Shown in pieces: positions 8,914 to 18,429 of a stretch of 64,000 nt of DNA (its first letter is position 1; every line of letters begins with the position of its first letter). Where the stretch lies: contig NZ_JAFKFX010000030.1 of NCBI RefSeq assembly GCF_017308075.1, positions 310,001-374,000 on the forward strand, in the 5' to 3' direction. Position numbers and translations under genes: made by a program. Source of the stretch: Allobosea sp. (GTDB taxonomy: Bacteria > Pseudomonadota > Alphaproteobacteria > Rhizobiales > Beijerinckiaceae). The notes under the pieces were generated by a model. It saw nothing but the letters and a program-made list of their open reading frames with translations, ran no database searches and was not told where the DNA came from.

Positions 8914-10311
8914 AAGGGAGGCCAGTTCGCCCGGCAGGGCATAGGCCCATTGCGTGATGTTGCCGGCGCCGAGGCAGACGACATAGTCGCCCGGTCCCGC
9001 CAGCGTCGCGACCATGCCGGCGAGCTTCTCGGAGGACGGCAGTGGCAGCGCATGGCGATGGCCGCGCGCCTTGATCGCCGCGACCAGCCCGTCGCGATCG
9101 GCGCCGGGGATGGGCTGCTCGCCGGCCGCATAGGTCTCGGCGACGATCACCGTGTCGGCGTCGTTGAAGCAGGAGGCGAAGTCGTTGAACAGGCTGGCGA
9201 GCCGCGTGTAGCGGTGCGGCTGCACCACGGCGACGACCTTGCCCTTGGTCGAGGCGCGCGCCGCCCTGAGCACGGCGGCGATCTCGACCGGATGATGGCC
9301 GTAATCGTCGAATATCTGGGCACCGTTCCATTCGCCGGTACGGGTGAAGCGGCGCTTGACGCCGCCGAAGCCGGCGAGCCCCTGGCGGATCGTCTCGACC
9401 GGCACGCCGAGATCATAGGCGACTGCGATCGCGGCCGTGGCGTTAAGCGCGTTGTGATGGCCCGGCATCGGCATGACGAGATCGCGGATCACCTCCTCGC
9501 GTCCGTTCTTGCGGTCGCGGATCAAGAGGGTGAAGCGGGCCTGGCCGCCGGAGAGATCGATGTCGACGAGGCGGAAATCCGCCTGCGGGTTCTCGCCATA
9601 GGTGATGACCCGGCGATCCTCGATCTGGCCGACCAGCTCCTGCACGGTCGGGTGGTCGATGCACATCACCGCGAAGCCATAGAAGGGCAGGTTCTCGACG
9701 AAGGAGCGGAAAGCCCCCTTGATCGCGTCGAAAGTGCCGAAATGGTCGAGATGCTCGGGGTCGATATTGGTGATGATCGCGACATCGGCCGGCAGCTTCA
9801 GGAAGGTGCCGTCCGATTCGTCGGCCTCGACCACCATCCAGTCGCTCTCGCCCATGCGGGCATTGGTGCCATAGGCGTTGATGATGCCGCCATTGATCAC
9901 GGTCGGATCGAGCCCGCCCTTGTCCAGCAGCGTCGCGACCAACGAGGTCGTGGTGGTCTTGCCATGGGTACCGGCGATGGCGACGCAGCTCTTCAGCCGC
10001 ATCAGCTCGGCCAGCATCTCGGCCCGCCGCACCACCGGCAGGCGCTTCTCGCGCGCCGCCATCAGTTCCGGATTGTCGCGCTTGATCGCGGTCGAGACGA
10101 CGACGACCTCGGCCTCGCCGAGATTGGCCGCGGCGTGGCCGACGAAGGTCTTGATGCCCTTCTCGGCGAGGCGCCGGACATTGGCGTTGTCCGAGGCATC
10201 CGAGCCCTGGACCTTGTAGCCGAGATTGTGCAGCACCTCGGCGATCCCCGACATTCCGATGCCGCCGATACCGACGAAATGGATGGAGCCGAGCTTCGGC
10301 GGCAGCTTCAT
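8872..10311 (-). CDS. murC: UDP-N-acetylmuramate--L-alanine ligase MurC
   Basis: Adds L-Ala to UDP-MurNAc in the cytoplasm. The 479-residue protein begins [22 protein letters not shown], with the ATP loop GTHGKTTTT near residue 115, the motif [11 protein letters not shown] and the C-terminal [16 protein letters not shown]. The family normally ends just after that motif. Here about a dozen further residues ([16 protein letters not shown]) are encoded by the palindromic repeat, so the repeat has replaced the original end of the gene. An upstream open frame to 10950 is a murG shadow; ATG 10311 is the family start. Confidence 0.96.
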   Translation of the reverse strand: MKLPPKLGSIHFVGIGGIGMSGIAEVLHNLGYKVQGSDASDNANVRRLAEKGIKTFVGHAAANLGEAEVVVVSTAIKRDNPELMAAREKRLPVVRRAEMLAELMRLKSCVAIAGTHGKTTTTSLVATLLDKGGLDPTVINGGIINAYGTNARMGESDWMVVEADESDGTFLKLPADVAIITNIDPEHLDHFGTFDAIKGAFRSFVENLPFYGFAVMCIDHPTVQELVGQIEDRRVITYGENPQADFRLVDIDLSGGQARFTLLIRDRKNGREEVIRDLVMPMPGHHNALNATAAIAVAYDLGVPVETIRQGLAGFGGVKRRFTRTGEWNGAQIFDDYGHHPVEIAAVLRAARASTKGKVVAVVQPHRYTRLASLFNDFASCFNDADTVIVAETYAAGEQPIPGADRDGLVAAIKARGHRHALPLPSSEKLAGMVATLAGPGDYVVCLGAGNITQWAYALPGELASLPSPLGGEGGSAKR

Positions 10312-10334
10312 GGTGCGGTACTCTTCTGGAAAAT

Positions 10335-11435
10335 TCAGATCTGGGCGGTTTCGGCGATCAGGCGCGCCAGCCGGTTGGCGGCGTCCGGGATTCCGGCGCT
10401 CTTGGCGCTCGCAGCCATCGCAGTCAAGCGCGAGGGGTCGGCGAGCAGTCCCGAAAGCTCGTCGGCGAGCCGGCGCGGCGTGAAGTCCGGCTGCATGATC
10501 CGGATGGCCCCGCCCGCCTTTTCGAGCACGGCGGCATTGGCCGCCTGGTCCTGGTCGAGCGAGCCCGGCAACGGTACCAGCAGCGCCGGCCGGCCGACCA
10601 CGGAGAGCTCCGCGATGGTCGAAGCACCGGAGCGCGCGACGACGAGGTGAGAGGCCGCCATCCGCGCCGGAAGGTCCTTGAAGAAGGGCGCGATCTCGGC
10701 CTTGACGCCGAGCCCGGCATAGATGCCGCGCACCCGCTCGCCATCCTCGGCCCTCGCCTGCTGGACGACCGAGATCCTGGCCCGTTCCTCGGGGCTGAGC
10801 AGCTGGATCGCGGGGGGCACGATATCGGCCATGACGCGCGCGCCCTGGCTGCCGCCGAAGACGAGCAGGTTCACCCCGCCATCGAGCGAGGGATAGGGCG
10901 AGACGGCCTGGAGGACCGCCGGCCGCACGGGATTGCCGACCAGGCGGCACTTCGCCGCCTGCGCCGCGGAGAGCCCGCCGACTTCGGCGAAGCCGGTGGC
11001 GATCACCTTCACCCGTCCGGCGAGAAAGCGGTTCGCCCGGCCGGCCACGGCATTCTGCTCATGGACCAAGGTCGGCACGCCCATCAGCGCCGCGGCGAAG
11101 ACCGGCGGCACGGTCGGGTAGCCACCGAAGCCGACGACGAGTGCCGGCTGCAAGGCCTTGATCGCACGGCGCGCCGCGAAGGCGCCTTTTGCCAGAACCA
11201 GCGCCGCCTGCAGCATTTTCAGCGGCGAGCGGCCGGACGGCGTCGCCGCCGGCACGGCATGGATCGATTCCGCCGGGAAGCTGCCGGCATATTCGGCGGC
11301 GCGGGTATCGGTGATCAGGGCGACCCGCAGGCCGCGCGCATGCAGCGCATGGCTCAGCGCCTCGGCCGGAAAAAGATGCCCGCCCGTGCCGCCCGCGGCG
11401 AGCACGATGAGAGGCGCCTGCACTCCCGCCGTCAC
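10335..11435 (-). CDS. murG: Lipid II synthase MurG (GlcNAc transferase)
   Basis: Peripheral membrane glycosyltransferase converting lipid I to lipid II. The 366-residue protein has the N-terminal glycine loop [16 protein letters not shown], the lipid-facing [25 protein letters not shown], the second glycine loop [10 protein letters not shown] and the nucleotide-sugar motif [23 protein letters not shown]. The start is GTG 11435, overlapping the ftsW TGA as GTGA. Confidence 0.97.
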   Translation of the reverse strand: MTAGVQAPLIVLAAGGTGGHLFPAEALSHALHARGLRVALITDTRAAEYAGSFPAESIHAVPAATPSGRSPLKMLQAALVLAKGAFAARRAIKALQPALVVGFGGYPTVPPVFAAALMGVPTLVHEQNAVAGRANRFLAGRVKVIATGFAEVGGLSAAQAAKCRLVGNPVRPAVLQAVSPYPSLDGGVNLLVFGGSQGARVMADIVPPAIQLLSPEERARISVVQQARAEDGERVRGIYAGLGVKAEIAPFFKDLPARMAASHLVVARSGASTIAELSVVGRPALLVPLPGSLDQDQAANAAVLEKAGGAIRIMQPDFTPRRLADELSGLLADPSRLTAMAASAKSAGIPDAANRLARLIAETAQI

Positions 11436-12571
11436 TGCCGGCGTCCCGTCTGGCCGAAGTTCTCGGCCCTTGGCCGTTTGCGTGTCAGCGCCAGGAGGAA
11501 GCCGGTGCCGAGCGCCAGCGAGATCAGCGAGGAGCCGCCATAGGAGATGAAGGGCAAGGTCATGCCCTTGGCCGGCATCATGTGCAGGTTGACCATCATG
11601 TTGATCGCCGCCTGGATGCCGAACAGCAAGGCGAGACCGGTCACCGCTAGGCGCAAGAACGGGTCTTCGGCACGCTGCGCCACAAAGAGCGCGCGCAGCA
11701 CGATGATCGCGAACATCGCGACCAGGACCATGCAGACGACGACGCCGAACTCCTCGGCCGTCACCGCGAAGATGAAGTCGGTATGGGCGTCGGGCAGGAT
11801 GCGCTTGACCGTCCCCTCGCCCGGCCCTTTGCCGAGCCAGCCACCCTGCGCGAAGCTCTCCAGCGCGGTGTCGACCTGGAAGGTGTCGCCCGAGCCCTTG
11901 TCCATGAAGCGCTCGATGCGGCCGCGGACATGCGGCACGAGCTGGTAGGCGATCAGCAGGCCGAAGGCTCCGGCGCCGCCGAGCCCCATCACCCAGAACC
12001 AGTGCAGCCCAGCGACGAAGAACAAGCCGGCCCAGACCAGCGTCACCAGCACCGTCTGGCCGAAATCAGGCTGCAGGACGAGCGGCACGATGGTCAGCGG
12101 CAGGAGCAGGAAAGCGATGATCGTGCCCGGCAGGTCGGGCCGGCGCCCGCCCTCGGCGAAGGCCCAGGCGGCCATGACCACAAAGGCCGGCTTGAGGAAC
12201 TCCGAAGGCTGCACCGAGCCGAGCGGACCGAGCGTCAGCCAGCGCCTGGCGCCCTTGACCTCGACCCCGAAATAGAGCGTGCCGACCACGCCCGCCAGCG
12301 AGACGGCGAAGACGATCAGCGCCGCGCGGCGCACCTGGCGCGGCGTCAGCAGCGAAGTGGCGAGGAAGACGGCGAGCGCCGCCAGCAGATAGACCGCCTG
12401 GCGGTTGACGAAATGGAAGGTCGGCAGGCCGAGGCGCTCGGCGACCGGCGGCCCTCCCGCCATCAGCAGCACGACGCCGGAGACCATCAGCGCCACCATG
12501 GTCGAGAGGATGACGCGGTCGATCGACCACCACCAGCGGCCGCTCAGGCTGGGTTCTGCGCGCGAGGTCAT
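11432..12571 (-). CDS. ftsW: SEDS peptidoglycan glycosyltransferase FtsW
   Basis: Polytopic inner-membrane polymerase of septal peptidoglycan. The 379-residue protein has about ten hydrophobic segments beginning with VILSTMVALMVSGVVLLMA. SEDS hallmarks include LGPLGSVQPSEFLKPAFV, LVLQPDFGQTVLV, a periplasmic loop with LGKGPGEGTVKRILPDAHTD, and the C-terminal GMTLPFISYGGSSLISLALG. It works with FtsI, encoded in the same cluster. Its upstream 181-base gap to murD is unusual for this operon and has one TTAA half site at 12643 but no full CtrA box. Confidence 0.97.
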   Translation of the reverse strand: MTSRAEPSLSGRWWWSIDRVILSTMVALMVSGVVLLMAGGPPVAERLGLPTFHFVNRQAVYLLAALAVFLATSLLTPRQVRRAALIVFAVSLAGVVGTLYFGVEVKGARRWLTLGPLGSVQPSEFLKPAFVVMAAWAFAEGGRRPDLPGTIIAFLLLPLTIVPLVLQPDFGQTVLVTLVWAGLFFVAGLHWFWVMGLGGAGAFGLLIAYQLVPHVRGRIERFMDKGSGDTFQVDTALESFAQGGWLGKGPGEGTVKRILPDAHTDFIFAVTAEEFGVVVCMVLVAMFAIIVLRALFVAQRAEDPFLRLAVTGLALLFGIQAAINMMVNLHMMPAKGMTLPFISYGGSSLISLALGTGFLLALTRKRPRAENFGQTGRRQ

Positions 12572-12752
12572 CTATGTGGGCTCCGTCAGCGAACAGGCAG
12601 ATCGTGATCACCCGTTCCGGCAAATCACTCTGTCAATGAATGGTTAACCGATTGATTCCAGTTCGAGCTCTCCGGCTTCCCGCCCGCCCTCATCGTTCGA
12701 GACGCCACTGACGCAGCTCCCAGGATGAGGTCTGGAACGGGGAATTGCTCCT

Positions 12753-14189
12753 TCAAGCGGAAGCGGCTCCTGCCGCCTCGAACCCCGGCAACGCCTCGAC
12801 CAACGCCCGGAAGGCATCGCCGCGGACCTCGAAGTTCGGGAACTGGTCATAAGAAGCGCAGGCCGGCGAAAGCAGCACCGCGATCTCGCCCTCCCCCGGT
12901 GCCGCCAGCGCGGCCTCGGTCGCGGCTGCGACCGCGACGTCGAGCGTAGCGCTGCGCTCATAGGAAACTCGGCCGTCGGCGTCGAAGGTCGCGGCGAAGA
13001 GATCGCTCGCCGCGCCGATCAGATAGGCATGGGCGATGTTCGGGAAATAGCGCCGCAGCGACTCGATCCCGCCCTCCTTGGCCTTGCCGCCGAGGATCCA
13101 GAAGATCGCGCGGAAGGAGGTCAGCGCCTTCTCGGTCGAGTCGGCATTCGTCGCCTTGGAATCGTTGATGAAGACGACGCGGCCGATCCGCCCGAGTTCC
13201 TCCATCCGGTGCTTCAGGCCCGGATAGCTCTTGAATCCCGCTGCGATCTCCTCGGCCGTGAGCCCGACCGCGGAGCAGGCGGCGAAGGCGGCTGCGGCAT
13301 TCTGGGCGTTGTGCGCACCGCGCAGGCTACCGATGCCCGCGAGATTGGCGACAACCCTGGGCTTGCCGTCCCTGACCTCGACGATCCGCGTATCGAGCTT
13401 GCCCTGATTGGCGGTGACGCCGGCGAAGACGCCCTCGTCGAGAGGCTGCTCGCCGCTGATCTTGACCAGAGGCTTGCCCGAAGCGGCGCGCCGCCGCGCC
13501 ATCTGCTTCGAGGGCTCGTCGTCGACGCCGATCACGGCGAGGTCAGAGGCGGCGACCAGCCGCTCCTTGATCGCGCCATAGGCTTCGAAGGTGCCGTGCC
13601 GGTCGAGATGATCCGGCGTCAGGTTCATCTGGATGCCGACCGTCGGCTTCAAGGAAGGCGCCAGATCGATCTGGAAAGTCGAGCACTCGATGACGTGGAT
13701 ACGGTCCCTGGCCGGCGGGGCCAGCGCCAGCACGGCGGTGCCGATATTGCCGCCCATCTGCACGTCGCGGCCGGCAGCAGCCAGGACATGGGCGATCAGG
13801 GCCGTGGTCGTCGACTTGCCGTTGGTGCCGGTGATGCAGATCACCGGCGCGTCCGGGGCAAGCTTCGCGCGCTCGAGGAAGAACAGCTCGATATCGCCGA
13901 TCACCGGGACATTCGCGGCCTTGGCCTTCTCGACCGTCCAGTGCGGTGCGGGATGGGTCAGCGGCACGCCCGGCGAGAGCACGAAGGCGGCGAAGCGCGA
14001 CCAGTCGGCATTGGCGAGATCGACGATGGCGAGCCCCTCGGCGGCCGCCTTGTCGCGGCTCGCCTGGTTGTCGTCCCAGCAGGCGACTTCGGTGCCACCG
14101 GCGCGGAGCGCCCGGGCGGTCGCGAGACCGGAGCCGCCGAGGCCAAACAGGGCGAGGGTCTCGCCCGCGAAGACAGTGACAGGTGTCAT
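12753..14189 (-). CDS. murD: UDP-N-acetylmuramoylalanine--D-glutamate ligase MurD
   Basis: Adds D-Glu to UDP-MurNAc-L-Ala. The 478-residue protein shows the N-terminal Rossmann motif [15 protein letters not shown], the Mur ligase ATP loop [18 protein letters not shown] near residue 120, [12 protein letters not shown], the central HRMEELG and [16 protein letters not shown], and the C-terminal [19 protein letters not shown]. The mraY stop lies upstream with only a four-base gap, so the two are cotranscribed. Confidence 0.97.
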   Translation of the reverse strand: MTPVTVFAGETLALFGLGGSGLATARALRAGGTEVACWDDNQASRDKAAAEGLAIVDLANADWSRFAAFVLSPGVPLTHPAPHWTVEKAKAANVPVIGDIELFFLERAKLAPDAPVICITGTNGKSTTTALIAHVLAAAGRDVQMGGNIGTAVLALAPPARDRIHVIECSTFQIDLAPSLKPTVGIQMNLTPDHLDRHGTFEAYGAIKERLVAASDLAVIGVDDEPSKQMARRRAASGKPLVKISGEQPLDEGVFAGVTANQGKLDTRIVEVRDGKPRVVANLAGIGSLRGAHNAQNAAAAFAACSAVGLTAEEIAAGFKSYPGLKHRMEELGRIGRVVFINDSKATNADSTEKALTSFRAIFWILGGKAKEGGIESLRRYFPNIAHAYLIGAASDLFAATFDADGRVSYERSATLDVAVAAATEAALAAPGEGEIAVLLSPACASYDQFPNFEVRGDAFRALVEALPGFEAAGAASA

Positions 14190-14193
14190 CGGC

Positions 14194-15276
14194 TCAACGC
14201 AGCTTCAGCGTGGCGAGGCCGACCAGCGCAAGCACCACCGAGATGATCCAGAAGCGGATCACCACCTGCGGCTCGGTCCAGCCCAGCTTCTCGAAATGAT
14301 GGTGGATCGGCGCCATCAGGAAGACGCGCTTGCCGGTGCGCTTGAACACCGCGACCTGAATGATCACCGAGAGCGCCTCGACCACGAACAGGCCGCCGAC
14401 GATGGCGAGCACGATCTCATGCTTGATCGCGACCGCGATGGTGCCGAGCATGCCGCCGAGACCGAGCGAGCCGGTGTCGCCCATGAAGATCTGCGCCGGC
14501 GGCGCGTTGAACCAGAGGAAGCCGAGCCCCGCGCCCATCATCGCGCCGCAGATCACGGCGAGCTCGCCGACGCCGGGCACATGGTGGATCTGCAGGTAGT
14601 TGGCGAAGATCGCGTTACCCGCGAGATAGGCGATGAAGCCGAAAGTGCCTGCCGCGATCATCACCGGCACGATGGCGAGCCCGTCGAGCCCGTCGGTCAG
14701 GTTCACCGAATTGCCGGCGCCGACCACGACGAAGGCGGTGACGATCGGGAACAGGATGCCGAGCGGGATCATCCATTCCTTCAGGAACGGCAGCGCGAAG
14801 CCACTGGCGATCGAGGGCGGGCTGACCAGCATGATCGCCGTGCAGGCGGCAAGCGCGATGACGATCTCGAGCCCGAGGCGCGCCTTGCTGGAGAAGCCCT
14901 TATGCGACTGCTTCGTCACCTTGAGATAATCGTCGTAGAAGCCGATCGCGCCATAGCTCGCGGTCACGCCGAGCACGATCCAGACATAAGGATTGCGCAG
15001 ATTGCCCCAAAGCAGGGTCGCGACGAACAACCCGGTCAGGATCATCAGCCCGCCCATGGTCGGCGTGCCGCGCTTGGCGAGATGCGATTCCGGCCCGTCG
15101 GTCCGGATCGGCTGGCCTTTGCCCTGTTTGATCCTGAGCCAGGAGATCGCCGCCGGGCCGAAGAAGAAGACGAAGAGCAGCGCGGTCGCGGTCGCCCCGC
15201 CGGCCCGGAAGGTGATGTAGCGGAAGACGTTCAGGATCGGGAAGTGAACCGCGAAATCGGCTAGCCAGACCAGCAT
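14194..15276 (-). CDS. mraY: Phospho-N-acetylmuramoyl-pentapeptide transferase MraY
   Basis: Integral membrane enzyme that makes lipid I from UDP-MurNAc-pentapeptide and undecaprenyl phosphate. From ATG 15276 ([18 protein letters not shown]) the protein is 360 residues, exactly the family length. Catalytic aspartates are in [12 protein letters not shown], with [28 protein letters not shown] and the C-terminal [15 protein letters not shown]. The reading frame remains open to 15303, but the shorter start matches the family. Confidence 0.97.
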   Translation of the reverse strand: MLVWLADFAVHFPILNVFRYITFRAGGATATALLFVFFFGPAAISWLRIKQGKGQPIRTDGPESHLAKRGTPTMGGLMILTGLFVATLLWGNLRNPYVWIVLGVTASYGAIGFYDDYLKVTKQSHKGFSSKARLGLEIVIALAACTAIMLVSPPSIASGFALPFLKEWMIPLGILFPIVTAFVVVGAGNSVNLTDGLDGLAIVPVMIAAGTFGFIAYLAGNAIFANYLQIHHVPGVGELAVICGAMMGAGLGFLWFNAPPAQIFMGDTGSLGLGGMLGTIAVAIKHEIVLAIVGGLFVVEALSVIIQVAVFKRTGKRVFLMAPIHHHFEKLGWTEPQVVIRFWIISVVLALVGLATLKLR

Positions 15277-15295
15277 TGAAACCTGTTCCTTGTCC

Positions 15296-15349
15296 TGGCG
15301 CATGCTCTGCAGAAGTGGAGACCACTTCTGCGAGGCGGAACATGCGCCA
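15296..15349. repeat. Nested palindrome in mraY-murF gap
   Basis: Outer arms TGGCGCATG (15296-15304) and CATGCGCCA (15341-15349) enclose a perfect 10-base hairpin GCAGAAGTGG/CCACTTCTGC (15309-15318 and 15322-15331). It is noncoding and probably a dispersed palindromic element. Confidence 0.8.
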
Positions 15350-15362
15350 ACAGATTGAGTCC

Positions 15363-15406
15363 GCGCGCCTTCCGTTCGACCGGCTCCGGTCGAACGGAAG
15401 GCGCGC
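15363..15406. repeat. Perfect 21-base-arm hairpin abutting the murF stop codon
   Basis: Arms at 15363-15383 and 15386-15406 are perfectly complementary around a two-base loop (CT). The murF TAG (15406-15408) touches the arm. No T run follows on the minus strand, so it is not a standard intrinsic terminator. It could modulate transcript stability or processing between murF and mraY. Confidence 0.85.
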
Positions 15407-16839
15407 TAGTCGTCGGCCGTGACGACCGGGAAACGGGCGGTCATCGCCTTCACGATCGAGCCCATGCGCGATCCGAGCGAGCCCTTGACCGTGACGACGT
15501 CGCCGGCACGCAGCACATCGAGCAGCAGCGGCTCGAGGCCGCTGGCCTGGGCGGCATAAGCACCGCGCTGGCGTGAAGGCAAGGCATCGTAGAGAGAGCG
15601 CATCAGGGGTCCGCAGGCGAAGACGAGATCGACCCCGTTGCCGGTGACCGCCTCGGCCAGCCCCTTGTGCAGCGCTGGGCCGCTTTCGCCGAGCTCCAGC
15701 ATGTCGCCGAGCACGGCGATCCGCCTTCCGCGGCCTTGCGCCTCGATCCGCCCGAGATTCTCGATCGCCGCCCGCATCGAGGCGGGGTTGCCGTTATAGC
15801 TCTCGTCGATCAGCATGAACGGGCCGGAAGGCGCGTGCAGCATCTGGCGCGCGCCCCGCCCGGCCGGGGGCTTCAGCTCGGCGAGCGCCAGTGCCGCCAG
15901 GGCAAGATCGGCATCGAGCGCGTCGACCGCCGCGAGCACCGCCAGTGAATTCATCACGATGTGCTTGCCGGGACTGCCGAGCTTGTAGGTCACCGGCCGG
16001 CCGCGCACATTGGCCTCGACCGTCGAGATCTCGGGCTTGAGCGAGCAGCCGAGCAGGCGGACATCCGCCGAAGCGCTCTCGCCGAAGCTGATGATGCGAC
16101 CGGCCGGGCTCGCCTCGGCGAGTTCGCGCAGCAGGCCGGCCTGGGCGATGTCGGCATTGATGATCGCCGTGCCGCCGGGCTTCAGCCCGCTGAAGATCGC
16201 AGCCTTCTCGCGGGCGATGCCCTCGATCGATTCGAAGGCGGCAAGATGCACCGGCTGCACCGTGGTGACGATCGCCACATCGGGCGAGACCATTTTCGCC
16301 AGCGGCAGGATCTCGCCGGGGCTGTTCATGCCGATCTCGTAAACGCCGTAGCGCACATCCGCCGGCGTCCGGGTCAGCGTCAGCGGCACGCCCCAATGGT
16401 TGTTGTAGGAGGCGACCGGCGCATGCGTCTTGCCCTGGCGCGAGAGCACGAGGCGCAGCGCCTCCTTCGTCCCGGTCTTGCCGACCGAGCCGGTAACCGC
16501 GACGACGCCGGCATGCAGCTCGGCGCGCCGCGCCATGCCGGCCTGCTCCATGGCGCGCAGCACGTCCGGAACCACGGCCAGCGGCGCGTCCGCCGGGAAG
16601 TCTCCGGCATGCGCCTCGTCGACGACGGCGAGCGCCGCGCCCTTCTCGAGCGCGGCGGCGACGAAATCATGGCCGTCACGCTTCTCGCCCTGGATGGCGA
16701 AGAAGGCGTCGCCCGGCTCGAGCGTGCGGGTATCGATCGAGGCCCCGCCGATCGCGGCTGGCTGCGGGCCTTGCGCCCGCGCCTTCATCGCCTCGATCAG
16801 GCGGCCCCCGGTCCAGAGCGGCGCAGCCGTCATGCTCAT
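15406..16839 (-). CDS. murF: UDP-N-acetylmuramoyl-tripeptide--D-alanyl-D-alanine ligase MurF
   Basis: Adds D-Ala-D-Ala to give the UDP-MurNAc-pentapeptide. The 477-residue protein has IDTRTLEPGDAFFAIQGEKRDGHDF, the ATP loop VTGSVGKTGTKEAL near residue 112, YNNHWGVPLTLTR, YEIGMNSPGEI, and the C-terminal IDESYNGNPASMRAAIENL with AVLGDMLELG. The ATG overlaps the murE stop (ATGA). ATG 16833, two codons downstream, is an alternative start. Confidence 0.97.
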   Translation of the reverse strand: MSMTAAPLWTGGRLIEAMKARAQGPQPAAIGGASIDTRTLEPGDAFFAIQGEKRDGHDFVAAALEKGAALAVVDEAHAGDFPADAPLAVVPDVLRAMEQAGMARRAELHAGVVAVTGSVGKTGTKEALRLVLSRQGKTHAPVASYNNHWGVPLTLTRTPADVRYGVYEIGMNSPGEILPLAKMVSPDVAIVTTVQPVHLAAFESIEGIAREKAAIFSGLKPGGTAIINADIAQAGLLRELAEASPAGRIISFGESASADVRLLGCSLKPEISTVEANVRGRPVTYKLGSPGKHIVMNSLAVLAAVDALDADLALAALALAELKPPAGRGARQMLHAPSGPFMLIDESYNGNPASMRAAIENLGRIEAQGRGRRIAVLGDMLELGESGPALHKGLAEAVTGNGVDLVFACGPLMRSLYDALPSRQRGAYAAQASGLEPLLLDVLRAGDVVTVKGSLGSRMGSIVKAMTARFPVVTADD

Positions 16840-18299
16840 CTTCCTCCGCTGATCTCGGCGATCGCCTGGCGCACCGTCTCATGGTCGGAGAACGGCAGGG
16901 TCCGGTCGCCAACGATCTGGCCGGTTTCATGGCCCTTGCCGGCGACGACCAGAAGATCGCCCGGCCGCATCTCGGCGACGCCCGCAGCGATCGCCCGCGC
17001 CCGGTCGCCGATCTCGCGCAGGCCGGGTGCCGCGGCGAGGATTTCGGCGCGGATCGCGGCCGGGTCTTCGCTGCGCGGATTGTCGTCGGTGACGATGGCG
17101 ATGTCGGCGCCGTCGGCCGCGATCCTGCCCATCAGCGGGCGCTTGCCGCGGTCGCGGTCGCCGCCGCAGCCGAAGACGCAGATCAGCCGGCCGCTTGCAT
17201 AGGGGCGCAGGGTGCGCAGCACCGCCGCCAGCGCATCGGGCTTATGGGCATAGTCGACGACGACGAGGCCGCCATTCTGCTCGGCCACGCGCTCCAGCCG
17301 GCCCGGCACGCCCTTGAGACCGGAGAGCGCCGCGACCGCCGCCTTCGGCTCCTCGCCCGCCGCGATGGCGAGCCCGGCGGCAACCAGCGCATTGCCGGCC
17401 ATGAAATCGCCGACCAGGGGCAGCACGACCTCGACATCCTGTCCGTCGACGGCAACGCGCAGGCGTTGCGAGAAGCCCTCGCGCGCGACCGAAAGCAGCC
17501 TGAGCCGGTCCCCGCCCCGGCCGATCCCGATCACCGGATGGCCGCTGCCGGCGGCGGCTTGCGCCGCCTCGGCCGCGTACGGCTCGTCGCGGTTGATCAC
17601 CACCGGCGCCCCGGCAGGAAGCAGCTCCCAGAGCCGGAGCTTGGCGGCGAGATAGTCCTCGACGCTCGGGTGGTAGTCGAGATGGTCGCGCCCGAGATTG
17701 AGGAAGGCGCCGGCCGTCAGCCGGACGCCGTCGAGCCGGCGCTGGTCGAGCCCGTGCGAGGAGGCTTCCATCGCGACATGGCTGACGCCCTGCCCGGCCA
17801 GCCGGTCGAGCGAGGCATGCAGAGAGAGCGGATCGGGCGTGGTCAGCGAGCCATAATCGGCACCCGCCGCGGTGACGATGCCGATCGTGCCGAGGCTCGC
17901 CGCCTCGCGCCCCAGCGCCATGAAGATCTGGCGGGTGAATTCCGCTACCGAGGATTTGCCGCTGGTGCCGGTCACAGCGACGATGGTCGCCGGCTGGCGC
18001 GGATGCACTTTCGCCGCGGCGAGCGCCAGCGCCCGGCGCGGGTCGGCGACCTCGGCGAAGGCGATGCCGGGCGCGAGGCCCGCTGGCCGGGGCTGGCCGG
18101 AGACGATCGCCGCCGCGCCGCGCGCCGCCGCGTCGGCGATGAACTGCGCGCCGTCGGCCTTGGCGCCGGCGAGAGCGACGAAAGCCTCGCCCGGCGCGAC
18201 CTTGCGGCTGTCGAAGGCGAGGCCCGTGACGCGACGCTCGGCATCGTCCGGAAACGCCCCGGGAAAGAGCTGGCCGAGGCTGAAACCGGTATTGTCCAT
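16836..18299 (-). CDS. murE: UDP-MurNAc-tripeptide ligase MurE (meso-diaminopimelate type)
   Basis: Adds the third stem-peptide residue. The 487-residue protein has FDSRKVAPGEAFVALAGAKADG, the ATP loop VTGTSGKSSVAEFTRQ, STHG-like MEASSHGLDQRR, NLGRDHLDYH, VDYAHKPDAL and CVFGCGGDRDRGKRP. The motif DNPRSEDP predicts meso-diaminopimelate rather than lysine as substrate, as expected for a Gram-negative. A 118-base palindromic element separates it from ftsI upstream. Confidence 0.97.
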   Translation of the reverse strand: MDNTGFSLGQLFPGAFPDDAERRVTGLAFDSRKVAPGEAFVALAGAKADGAQFIADAAARGAAAIVSGQPRPAGLAPGIAFAEVADPRRALALAAAKVHPRQPATIVAVTGTSGKSSVAEFTRQIFMALGREAASLGTIGIVTAAGADYGSLTTPDPLSLHASLDRLAGQGVSHVAMEASSHGLDQRRLDGVRLTAGAFLNLGRDHLDYHPSVEDYLAAKLRLWELLPAGAPVVINRDEPYAAEAAQAAAGSGHPVIGIGRGGDRLRLLSVAREGFSQRLRVAVDGQDVEVVLPLVGDFMAGNALVAAGLAIAAGEEPKAAVAALSGLKGVPGRLERVAEQNGGLVVVDYAHKPDALAAVLRTLRPYASGRLICVFGCGGDRDRGKRPLMGRIAADGADIAIVTDDNPRSEDPAAIRAEILAAAPGLREIGDRARAIAAGVAEMRPGDLLVVAGKGHETGQIVGDRTLPFSDHETVRQAIAEISGGR

Positions 18300-18311
18300 C
18301 TCTTTTTCCGC

Positions 18312-18429
18312 CTAGAGCCCGTTCCGATCTGCTTGCTTCGCAAGCCGATCGGTAAAAGCGGTCTCTCACTCATGTTCAGAGACGGATTCACCGATCAGAC
18401 CGCTTCGATCTGATCGGATCCGGCTCTAG
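18312..18429. repeat. Complex palindromic element between ftsI and murE
   Basis: Ends CTAGAGCC (18312-18319) and GGCTCTAG (18422-18429) are inverted. Inside are CCGATC/GATCGG, AAGCGGTCT (18356-18364) paired with AGACCGCTT (18397-18405), and a small TCTCT/AGAGA hairpin. The ftsI stop TAG lies inside the right terminus. It fills the whole ftsI-murE gap. Confidence 0.82.

Noticed and set aside
8646..8957. A plus-strand frame running through the DUF559 gene and right repeat
   Set aside because: It is a shadow; the minus-strand frame carries the DUF559 motifs, a ribosome site and operon orientation.
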